Shown here in pieces: positions 1 through 4,639 of a stretch of DNA of 7,880 bases. The stretch is taken from positions 1-7,880 of the forward strand of contig JAHFSN010000077.1 in the NCBI GenBank assembly GCA_023265735.1, written 5' to 3'. The notes under the pieces are model-generated. The model made no database searches. It saw only the letters and a list, made by a program, of their open reading frames with translations, and was not told the DNA's origin. Source of the stretch: Spirochaetaceae bacterium. Lineage in GTDB: Bacteria > Spirochaetota > Spirochaetia > JABEVK01. The number at the start of each line of letters is the position of its first letter. Position 1 is the stretch's first letter. Position numbers and translations under genes: made by a program.

Positions 1-50
1 CCTGGTTTCCTGCCCGTATCGGAAGGCAAAGCAGTCCGCGTGGTGGACGA

Positions 51-67
51 GCGGCCTAAGATGCCGC
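51..67. repeat. Small inverted repeat (5-bp stem)
   Basis: GCGGC (51-55) and GCCGC (63-67) pair around a 7-nt loop. No T-run follows, so it is not a typical intrinsic terminator. It belongs to the hairpin-rich block at the left edge. Confidence 0.4.
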
Positions 68-103
68 CAGGCGACCCAACCAGTTGCCCGTAAGCTAGGG
101 CTA

Positions 104-210
104 GGATCTCGCCGTTCTGACGTCGTCTCGGGGACGCTCCGGTCCTCGACGTACTTCCAGTACGCCTGCGGGCGTCGCGTCCCCTCGGCTTAGCCAGAAC
201 GCCGATCTCC
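104..210. repeat. Long imperfect inverted repeat, 52-nt arms
   Basis: The left arm (104-155) and right arm (159-210) pair about a 3-nt centre at 156-158. Continuous paired blocks are CGTACT/AGTACG next to the centre, an 8-bp block 130-137 with 177-184, and a 7-bp block 113-119 with 195-201; shorter blocks and mismatches lie between. The arms align end to end without gaps, so this is one designed-looking structure and not chance small palindromes. No U-tract follows on either strand. It could be a REP-like dispersed element, a structured RNA or the remnant of a mobile element end; one copy in this window cannot decide between these. Confidence 0.55.
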
Positions 211-213
211 GTC

Positions 214-230
214 GCCCGATCTACACGGGC
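214..230. repeat. Small inverted repeat (5-bp stem)
   Basis: GCCCG (214-218) and CGGGC (226-230) pair around a 7-nt loop just right of the long inverted repeat. It has the same stem and loop size as the hairpin at 51-67, giving the block a roughly symmetric hairpin - long repeat - hairpin layout. Confidence 0.4.
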
Positions 231-293
231 ATCGCGAGGGTTCGCCTTGGGGGCAGATTTTCGGAAAACTGACAAAAAAACTCAGAAAATGTC

Positions 294-322
294 TTGACGG
301 AACAGTCGGGATGATTCATTTT
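294..322 (+). promoter_or_regulatory. Putative promoter of the ArsR/SRPBCC operon
   Basis: TTGACG at 294-299 matches five of six positions of the sigma-70-type -35 box. A spacing of 17 nt puts the -10 at 317-322, where the sequence is AT-rich but only a partial match (CATTTT). The AT-rich DNA just upstream (257-290) fits an upstream promoter element. Transcription would then start near 329, inside the palindrome at 319-336. The -35 is seen in the sequence; the -10 assignment is inference. Confidence 0.45.
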
Positions 323-336
323 ACCTTTAGGTTAAA
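319..336. promoter_or_regulatory. Palindromic operator, probable ArsR-type binding site
   Basis: TTTTACCT (319-326) and AGGTTAAA (329-336) form an inverted repeat with 7 of 8 matching positions and a 2-nt centre. It overlaps the predicted -10 box and touches the first possible start codon of the ArsR-like gene. ArsR-family repressors bind AT-rich imperfect palindromes over their own promoters, so autorepression is the natural reading. Which protein binds is inference. Confidence 0.55.
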
Positions 337-695
337 TGAAAGCTTCTGGACCGCCCATGCCTGACTCCCTCAGCCTCACGTTTGGCGCCCTGGCCGATCC
401 GACCCGGCGCGCCATGCTGACGCGTTTGCGTCGGGGGGAGGCGACGGTGACCGAGTTGGCTCAGCCCTTTGCTCTGAGCCTGCCGGCCATTACGAAGCAC
501 CTCAAGGTGCTCGAGAGGGCGGGGCTGATCTCCCGAAGCCGGGAGGCCAAGTGGCGGCCCTCGCGGCTCGATGCAGGGCCCCTGAAGGAAGCCGCGGGCT
601 GGATTGACCAGTATCGTGACTTCTGGGAAGCGCAGTTTGACCGGTTGGATGAGTACCTGAAGCAGCTGCAGCATGAAGGGAACAAGGAGGAGTGA
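336..695 (+). CDS. ArsR-family winged-helix transcriptional repressor
   Basis: A small DNA-binding repressor of 119 residues, in the ArsR/SmtB size range. The winged helix-turn-helix spans about residues 14-75: the helix with LADPTRRAML (19-28), then TVTELAQPF (38-46), the recognition helix SLPAITKHLKVLERAGLI (48-65) and a short basic wing. Residues 83-112 form a C-terminal helix likely used for dimerisation. No CxC metal motif is present and there is no cysteine, so metal sensing as in classical ArsR/SmtB is unlikely. It resembles ArsR regulators encoded beside AHSA1/SRPBCC genes. Neither ATG 336 nor the in-frame ATG 357 (MPDSLSL...) has a strong ribosome binding site; 357 fits the usual family start and leaves a leader clear of the operator, so it is a real alternative. 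The stop overlaps the next start by one base. The ligand is unknown. Confidence 0.87.
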   Translation: MKASGPPMPDSLSLTFGALADPTRRAMLTRLRRGEATVTELAQPFALSLPAITKHLKVLERAGLISRSREAKWRPSRLDAGPLKEAAGWIDQYRDFWEAQFDRLDEYLKQLQHEGNKEE

Positions 696-1345
696 TGGGA
701 AAGGTTTTCGTCAACATCGGCCTGAGCCTCGACGGTTATATGGTCCCCGAAGGGATGGCCCTGGGGCACTGGGACAATCCGGGCTACAAGAACTGGGGAG
801 CCCAGTGGGGCGCCATGATGGGCTGGATCATGCCCCTGAAATCGTTTCGGGAGCATCTCAAGATCGGCGAGGGCGGAGAGACCGGACTGGTCGACGATAT
901 GGTGCGCCACACGTTTGAGCGCATCGGTGCCAATGTCATGGGGATGCGGATGTTTGAAGGGGGAGAAAAGGGGTGGCCCGAGGAGGCGCCGTTCCACACC
1001 TCTGTCTTCGTCCTTACCCACCAGAAGCGAACCCCTTGGGTCAGGCCGGGAGGCACGACCTTCTACTTTGTGAACGACGGTTTTGCTTCGGCTCTGGCTC
1101 AGGCTCGGGAAGCTGCGGGGACGAAGGACGTCCGCATTGCGGGCGGCGCCCATGTGATTCAGCAGGCCCTGGCGGCTGAGGTGGTCGACGAACTTGAGAT
1201 CGCTTTGGCCCCGGTGATTTTTGGGGGAGGGCTACGGCTGTTCGAAAACGTCCCCGACACCATTCCCGCGTTCCGGGTCGAGAGCGCTCTCCATACGCCC
1301 CAGGCCACCCATCTCCGCTACGTGCGGGCTTCGGAGGTCCACTGA
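695..1345 (+). CDS. RibD C-terminal / dihydrofolate reductase-fold family protein
   Basis: A 216-residue protein of the RibD_C family, which has the dihydrofolate reductase fold and usually binds NAD(P)H. Visible family marks are VFVNIGLSLDGY (4-15), the MGMRMFEGG segment (82-90) where relatives often read MGRxMF, RIAGGAHVIQQAL (147-159) with the glycine-rich turn, and VDELEIALAPVIFGGG (164-179). Those motifs support a nucleotide-binding reductase-like fold; the substrate is unknown, and it is not a proven folate enzyme. ATG 695 is chosen because it overlaps the upstream stop (TGATG) and follows AAGGAGG (684-690) by 4 nt; a GTG at 692 would add one residue but sits too close. The one-base overlaps on both sides indicate translational coupling within the operon. 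It resembles, but is clearly different from, the interrupted family member at the end of the same operon. Confidence 0.86.
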   Translation: MGKVFVNIGLSLDGYMVPEGMALGHWDNPGYKNWGAQWGAMMGWIMPLKSFREHLKIGEGGETGLVDDMVRHTFERIGANVMGMRMFEGGEKGWPEEAPFHTSVFVLTHQKRTPWVRPGGTTFYFVNDGFASALAQAREAAGTKDVRIAGGAHVIQQALAAEVVDELEIALAPVIFGGGLRLFENVPDTIPAFRVESALHTPQATHLRYVRASEVH

Positions 1346-2748
1346 TGGGAACCAAAGAAGATTTGGTGTTGACTCGAGTGCTGGCTGCTCCCAGGTCGTT
1401 GGTCTGGAAAGTGTGGACCGACCCTGCCCACCTGGTCCGATGGTGGGGACCCGCGGGCTTTGCCCTCAAGGTGGCCAAGTTCGATCTCAAAGTCGGCGGA
1501 CTCCTCCATTATTCCATGACCGCGCCAGAATCGAACCTGCCGATCTGGGGGAAGTTCGAGTACGACGTGGTCCAGCCCGTGGAGCGATTGGAATTCCGCA
1601 GCGCGTTTTCTGATGACCAGGGAGGAACTGTACCGAATCCCATGAGTCAGGTCTGGCCCTTGCAGATCTCCAACGTCCTCACCCTGACCGAGGCCGACGG
1701 TCAAACCACCCTGACCCTGCGAGGAAGGCCGTTCCACGCCACCGAAGAGGAGGCCCAGGCCTTCGCGGACCACCACCCCCACGTGTCCCAGGGGTTTGCC
1801 GGCACCTTTGCCCAGCTCGAGGCCTACCTGGCCGACCAGATGGTCGCCGACCGGGCCCTCGTGTATCGCCGCACCTTTGACGCTCCCCGGGCCGTGGTCT
1901 GGAAGGCGTGGACCAGTCCCTCCCGCATCGCGGCCTGGTGGGGTCCCTCGGGGTTCGGAAACACGATTGAGGCCATGGACGTCCGGCCCGGCGGTCGCTG
2001 GGTGTTCACCATGCACGGCCCCGACGGGACCGACTACCCCAACGAGGTCGTGTACCGCGAGGTCCAGGAACCTTCCCGTCTCGCCTACGATCACGGGGAG
2101 CCAGGATCCCCCGCCGAGTTCCAAGTCACTGTCAGCTTCACCGAGGTGGGAGAGAAGACCGAGATCCTGTACCGGATGGTCTTCCCCACCAAGGAAGCTA
2201 AGCAGCTTGTCATCGAAAAGTACGGCGCCGAGGAAGGCCTCAAGCAGAACATGGACCGGTTCGCCCACTGGCTGACCAAGTCGGGCCTTCTGCTGACCCG
2301 GGTCCTGGGCGCTCCCCGGGCCCTGGTGTGGAAGGCGTTCACCGACCCCGTCCACCTCCAAAAATGGTGGGGACCGGAGCACTTCACCTGCCCCGGGGCC
2401 CGGGTCGACCTCCACCTCGGCGGCAAGTACCTGCTGGGGATGCGCGGCCCCGACGGCCAGGAATTCTGGAGCACGGGCACCTACAAGGAAATCATCCTGA
2501 ACCAAAAGCTGGTCTACACGGACAGCTTTTCCGACGCCCAGGGCCACCCTATCCCCGCAGCGACACTCGGGCTACCCGGTGATTGGCCCGAGGAAGCCCT
2601 GGTGTCCATCACCTTCGCCGAACTGGGAAAGGGGAAAACCCTGGTGACCATCCATCAGGAGTACCTGCCCGATGAGTGGAGAGACATGACGGTTTCGGGT
2701 TGGTCCACGTCACTGGACAAGCTTCAGAAGATTCTGCCCCCCCAATAA
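1345..2748 (+). CDS. Triple-domain SRPBCC (AHSA1/START-like) protein
   Basis: A 467-residue protein built of three tandem SRPBCC domains, the helix-grip fold that forms a deep hydrophobic ligand pocket. Each opens with the same signature: APRSLVWKVWTDP (15-27) then WWGP (33-36); APRAVVWKAWTSP (180-192) then WWGP (198-201); APRALVWKAFTDP (323-335) then WWGP (341-344). Domains run about 1-165, 166-312 and 313-467. Most AHSA1-like proteins are single domains of roughly 140-170 residues, so this equals three stand-alone genes joined end to end with almost no linker. No signal peptide or membrane segment is seen, so it is probably cytoplasmic. ATG 1345 overlaps the previous stop and follows GGAGG (1333-1337). 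The function may be ligand binding or chaperone-like; nothing in the sequence identifies the ligand. The neighbouring ArsR gene is a common partner of this family. Confidence 0.9.
   Translation: MGTKEDLVLTRVLAAPRSLVWKVWTDPAHLVRWWGPAGFALKVAKFDLKVGGLLHYSMTAPESNLPIWGKFEYDVVQPVERLEFRSAFSDDQGGTVPNPMSQVWPLQISNVLTLTEADGQTTLTLRGRPFHATEEEAQAFADHHPHVSQGFAGTFAQLEAYLADQMVADRALVYRRTFDAPRAVVWKAWTSPSRIAAWWGPSGFGNTIEAMDVRPGGRWVFTMHGPDGTDYPNEVVYREVQEPSRLAYDHGEPGSPAEFQVTVSFTEVGEKTEILYRMVFPTKEAKQLVIEKYGAEEGLKQNMDRFAHWLTKSGLLLTRVLGAPRALVWKAFTDPVHLQKWWGPEHFTCPGARVDLHLGGKYLLGMRGPDGQEFWSTGTYKEIILNQKLVYTDSFSDAQGHPIPAATLGLPGDWPEEALVSITFAELGKGKTLVTIHQEYLPDEWRDMTVSGWSTSLDKLQKILPPQ
1881..1909 (+). repeat. Direct repeat copy 1 (SRPBCC domain 2)
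   Basis: A 29-nt stretch encoding the APRAVVWKA motif of SRPBCC domain 2 matches 27 of 29 bases of 2310-2338 in domain 3. It marks domains 2 and 3 as duplicated or strongly co-conserved at DNA level. Confidence 0.6.
2310..2338 (+). repeat. Direct repeat copy 2 (SRPBCC domain 3)
   Basis: The second copy of the 29-nt near-identical repeat, 429 nt downstream of the first and in the same reading frame. It encodes APRALVWKA. It could serve as a recombination substrate that would delete one domain cleanly, since 429 is a multiple of three. Confidence 0.6.
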
Positions 2749-2763
2749 AAGGAGACAATAGAG

Positions 2764-3372
2764 ATGAGAAAGATTGTGGTTCTGACCTTTGTATCCCTCG
2801 ATGGAGTGATGCAGGCCCCTGGCGGTCCCGACGAAGACCGGGATGGGGGCTTCCCCTATGGGGGGTGGTCCGTAGGTTACTGGGACGATACTTTGGCCTA
2901 AACCATGGGCGTCCAAATGGGATCCCCCTTTGAGCTGCTGCTGGGCCGTCGCACCTACGACGTGTTCGCAGCGGCCTGGCCCCAGATCGACGCGGCCAGC
3001 CCCATCAATAGTACCCGCAAGTACGTGCTCACCCACCGGCCCCTGCCCCCCGAGACCAACGTCTGGAAGAACAGCGTCGCCCTCGACGCCGATCCAGTCC
3101 GGTCCCTGGGCCGCCTCAAGGAAGGGGAGGGCCCCGACCTGCAGGTCCACGGCAGCAGCGGACTGATTCAGCTCCTCCTGGCCCACGACCTGGTCGACGA
3201 GCTGTGGGTGAAGATCTACCCCGTGACCCTGGGCTCCGGAAAACGCCTCTTCGGCGAGGGCACCCAAACCGGCGCATGGGAGCTCCTTGGGGCCAAGTCC
3301 TCGCCCAGCGGCGTCCTCATCGCCAATTATCGCCGGGCCGGGGCCCTCAAAACCGGTTCATTTGCCCCCTAG
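2764..3372 (+). pseudogene. RibD_C/DHFR-fold gene interrupted by in-frame TAA
   Basis: A second RibD_C/DHFR-fold gene, 203 codons including the stop, broken by one TAA at codon 46 (2899-2901). Before the stop it reads MRKIVVLTFVSLDGVMQAPG and ends WDDTLA; in the same frame it continues TMGVQMGSPFELLLGRRTYD and on to VDELWVKIYPVTLGSGKRLFGEG, TAG at 3370-3372. Both halves align with one continuous protein of the YyaP-like family, and there is no other stop or frameshift, so the lesion looks recent. The start has AAGGAG (2749-2754) 9 nt upstream. ATG 2905 lies 3 nt after the stop and could restart a 155-residue product lacking the N-terminal strand and SLDG motif, but it has no ribosome binding site of its own. 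Alternatives are a sequencing error or stop-codon readthrough. It is last in the accessory operon. Confidence 0.8.
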
Positions 3373-3380
3373 ACAAAGAA

Positions 3381-3410
3381 AGGCCGAGGGAGAGTCCCTC
3401 GGCCTCGTGT
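3381..3410. terminator. Shared intrinsic terminator between convergent genes
   Basis: A perfect 11-bp stem, 3381-3391 with 3395-3405, closes a 3-nt GAG loop. It is followed rightward by CGTGTTTC, a weak T tract. On the minus strand the hairpin is followed by TTCTTTGTC, which is more T-rich. It lies 8 nt after the stop of the plus-strand operon and 28 nt after the stop of tpx, so it probably ends transcription from both sides. Confidence 0.8.
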
Positions 3411-3433
3411 TTCAACCCATCGGAATCCGAGGT

Positions 3434-3931
3434 TTACAGAACCTTCCAGACCGCGTCGTAATCGGGTTCCTGACCAGTTTCGGGGACTTGCTGCGTATAG
3501 ACAACGGTATTGTTCTCGTCGAGAACCACCACGGCGCGGCTGAGGATGCCCTCCAGGGGTCCAGAGGTGAACGCGACGCCGTAGTCCTGGCCGAACTTCC
3601 TATCACGCATCATGCTCAACGGGACGACGTTCTCTATGCCGTTGGCCTCACAGAAACGCTTGGCGGCAAACGGAAGGTCGGCACTGATGTTCAGCACGAC
3701 CACGTCGGAACGGTTCTTCACGGCCTCGTTGAATTTCCGGGCCGAGGTGGCGCAGGTTCCCGTGTCGAGGCTGGGGTTGATGTTCAAGACCTTCTTCTTG
3801 CCCGAGTAGTCCTTGAGTCCCACGTCCGTCAGGTTGACCGTGGTCAACCGAAAGTCGGGAGCCTTGGACCCCGTCTTGGGGAGGGTCCCGACCGTGGTGA
3901 CCGGATTGCCTTTGAGAGTGATTGATGCCAT
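3434..3931 (-). CDS. tpx: Thiol peroxidase (Tpx-type 2-Cys peroxiredoxin)
   Basis: A cytoplasmic peroxiredoxin of 165 residues, the usual Tpx length, that reduces hydrogen and alkyl peroxides using thioredoxin-type electrons. The peroxidatic cysteine is Cys60 in INPSLDTGTCATSARKFN, with the conserved Pro-Ser/Thr-Cys environment. The resolving cysteine is Cys94 in DLPFAAKRFCEANG, matching the Cys61/Cys95 pair of the E. coli enzyme. The N-terminal KGNPVTTVGTLPKTGSKAPDF is typical of the family. The frame stays open upstream to 4120, but that extension would run antisense through a tRNA gene. ATG at 3929-3931 is chosen because AAGGAG (complement of 3938-3943) sits 6 nt before it and homologues start here. 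The gene stands alone, convergent to the accessory operon and divergent from the tRNA/ribosomal operon. Confidence 0.95.
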   Translation of the reverse strand: MASITLKGNPVTTVGTLPKTGSKAPDFRLTTVNLTDVGLKDYSGKKKVLNINPSLDTGTCATSARKFNEAVKNRSDVVVLNISADLPFAAKRFCEANGIENVVPLSMMRDRKFGQDYGVAFTSGPLEGILSRAVVVLDENNTVVYTQQVPETGQEPDYDAVWKVL

Positions 3932-3950
3932 AATAAGCTCCTTGGCTGTA

Positions 3951-3979
3951 AAGTTAGGTGTCGCAAAGCAACAAGGCAA
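3951..3979 (-). promoter_or_regulatory. Candidate tpx promoter
   Basis: Read on the minus strand, TTGCCT (complement of 3974-3979) and TAACTT (complement of 3951-3956) are 17 nt apart. They lie upstream of the tpx ribosome binding site at a sensible distance. The -35 matches four and the -10 three of six consensus positions, so this is a weak prediction. Confidence 0.3.
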
Positions 3980-3996
3980 GCGTGATCGGTGCCCGT

Positions 3997-4006
3997 GAGA
4001 ATTCTC
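3997..4006. promoter_or_regulatory. Perfect 10-bp palindrome between divergent promoters
   Basis: GAGAATTCTC is a perfect palindrome. It lies 10 nt upstream of the -35 box of the rightward promoter and upstream of the candidate tpx promoter. Its position would suit a regulator acting on either gene, but no known operator is recognised and a chance palindrome cannot be excluded. Confidence 0.3.
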
Positions 4007-4016
4007 TCCCGTCCAG

Positions 4017-4045
4017 TTGACAAAGCAGGGACCCCTCCTTATAGT
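4017..4045 (+). promoter_or_regulatory. Strong sigma-70-type promoter of the tRNA/ribosomal operon
   Basis: A perfect -35 box TTGACA (4017-4022) and a five-of-six -10 box TATAGT (4040-4045) are separated by exactly 17 nt. Transcription should begin near 4052, about 12 nt before tRNA-Thr. The -10 is followed by a small hairpin, CACGC/GCGTG (4052-4064). No other promoter this good is seen downstream, so it probably drives the whole tRNA-Thr to rpoB transcript. This is the best promoter match in the window. Confidence 0.85.
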
Positions 4046-4063
4046 CATCTTCACGCTTTGCGT

Positions 4064-4135
4064 GCCTTCATAGCTCAGTGGTAGAGCATCTCCATGGTAA
4101 GGAGAAGGTCTGCAGTTCAAATCTGCATGAAGGCT
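4064..4135 (+). tRNA. tRNA-Thr (anticodon GGT)
   Basis: A full 72-nt cloverleaf. Acceptor GCCTTCA (4064-4070) pairs with TGAAGGC (4128-4134), discriminator T4135. The D stem is GCTC/GAGC. The anticodon stem TCTCC/GGAGA (4089-4093, 4101-4105) closes the loop ATGGTAA with anticodon GGT at 4096-4098, reading ACC and ACT. The T stem TGCAG/CTGCA closes TTCAAAT. CCA is not encoded and must be added. It is the first product of the operon transcript and must be cut away from rpmG. Confidence 0.95.
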
Positions 4136-4164
4136 CTCTCGTATTGGTTTCCTGGAGTCAAACT

Positions 4165-4341
4165 ATGGCAAAGAAAAGCAAGGGTGGCGTTGAGTTGATC
4201 GCTCTGGTCTGCACTGAGACCGGTCTGAGGAACTACACCACCAAGAAGAACCGTCGCAATAACCCGGAGAAGCTGGAGCTGATGAAATATTGCCCCAAGC
4301 TCCGCAAGCATACCCTTCACCGCGAAGGGAAGATTAAGTAA
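4165..4341 (+). CDS. rpmG: 50S ribosomal protein L33
   Basis: A 58-residue ribosomal protein of the large subunit. It matches L33 along its length: ELIALVCTETGLRNYTTKKN (10-29), then NPEKLELMKYCPKLRKHTLH (33-52). The canonical zinc-binding form has CxxC at about 16-19 and 43-46. Here Cys16 and Cys43 remain, while the partner positions are Thr19 and Leu46, so metal binding is probably lost. The frame extends upstream into tRNA-Thr, but ATG 4165 gives the family start MAKK and has TGGAG (4153-4157) 7 nt before it. It lies between tRNA-Thr and tRNA-Trp on the same transcript, so its mRNA is released by tRNA processing at both ends. Confidence 0.96.
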   Translation: MAKKSKGGVELIALVCTETGLRNYTTKKNRRNNPEKLELMKYCPKLRKHTLHREGKIK

Positions 4342-4353
4342 GGTTTTTGATAC

Positions 4354-4426
4354 AGGTCAGTAGCTCCAATGGTAGAGCGGCGGTCTCCAAAACCGTTTGT
4401 TGGGGGTTCGAGTCCCTCCTGACCTG
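4354..4426 (+). tRNA. tRNA-Trp (anticodon CCA)
   Basis: A complete 73-nt cloverleaf. Acceptor AGGTCAG (4354-4360) pairs with CTGACCT (4419-4425), discriminator G4426. The D stem is GCTC/GAGC. The anticodon stem 4380-4384/4392-4396 closes the loop CTCCAAA with anticodon CCA at 4387-4389. The T stem GGGGG/CCCTC, with one G-T pair, closes TTCGAGT. CCA is not encoded. A tRNA-Trp between rpmG and secE is a widespread bacterial arrangement. Confidence 0.96.
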
Positions 4427-4449
4427 CGTTTTTACAAGAGGTGTCCTCC

Positions 4450-4629
4450 ATGAAAAAGATCCAGGCGTTCTTTCGAGAAATGGTGGCCGAGCTCCGAAAG
4501 GTGATCTGGCCCAGTCCTGAGAAAGTTGCGGAAAATACTCGCCTCGTCGTCATCTCTACCGTTGTCTTTGCCTTGTTCTTTGGAGTCGTCGACTTCGTCC
4601 TCGTGCTCGGCATCAACCTCGTTTTTTAA
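4450..4629 (+). CDS. secE: Preprotein translocase subunit SecE
   Basis: A 59-residue, single-span SecE that clamps SecY in the inner-membrane SecYEG channel. The short cytoplasmic amphipathic helix contains FFREMVAELRKVIWPSPEKV (7-26), with the conserved K-V-x-WP motif at the hinge. Residues about 32-57 form the one transmembrane segment, rich in Val, Phe and Leu. This is the short form found in most bacteria, not the three-span form of E. coli. A GTG at 4441 would add three residues, but it overlaps the ribosome binding site; AGAGG (4437-4441) is 8 nt before ATG 4450. The gene follows tRNA-Trp by 23 nt and precedes nusG by 10 nt. Confidence 0.95.
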   Translation: MKKIQAFFREMVAELRKVIWPSPEKVAENTRLVVISTVVFALFFGVVDFVLVLGINLVF

Positions 4630-4639
4630 GGAGGGTTGA

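Larger units (their letters stand above)
1..293. other. Gene-free, hairpin-rich left flank
   Basis: No convincing gene is seen here. Two short plus-strand frames enter from the left edge and end at TAA 91-93 and TAG 191-193, and one minus-strand frame stays open across much of the stretch, but none has a recognisable domain or ribosome binding site. The sequence to about 250 is very GC-rich and full of inverted repeats: a hairpin at 51-67, a large inverted repeat at 104-210 and a hairpin at 214-230. From about 257 it becomes AT-rich with A-tracts, leading into the promoter of the downstream operon. The first half looks like a structured intergenic or dispersed repeat element, not coding DNA. 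That is inference from structure. Confidence 0.6.

Noticed and set aside
1..93. C-terminal end of a protein gene entering from the left
   Set aside because: The 30-residue tail is not recognisable, two other frames are open as well, and the sequence is hairpin-rich. It cannot be excluded, since the rest lies outside the window.
1..250. Group II intron, tRNA or CRISPR element in the structured left flank
   Set aside because: No domain V-like hairpin, no GTGYG intron boundary, no cloverleaf and no regularly spaced short repeats were found.
461..1153. 230-residue minus-strand open frame across the ArsR and first RibD_C genes
   Set aside because: It crosses two recognised plus-strand genes and has no recognisable family or start signal.
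1318..2547. 409-residue minus-strand open frame antisense to the SRPBCC gene
   Set aside because: It is a shadow of a GC-rich gene with strong third-position bias. The plus-strand frame has clear repeated domain motifs and the antisense product has none.
3932..4120. N-terminal extension of tpx by 63 codons
   Set aside because: It would run antisense through tRNA-Thr and the strong promoter. The internal ATG at 3929-3931 has a good ribosome binding site and matches the normal family start.
4441..4449. Upstream GTG start for secE
   Set aside because: It would begin on the last base of the AGAGG ribosome binding site; ATG 4450 has proper spacing and gives the normal SecE start.
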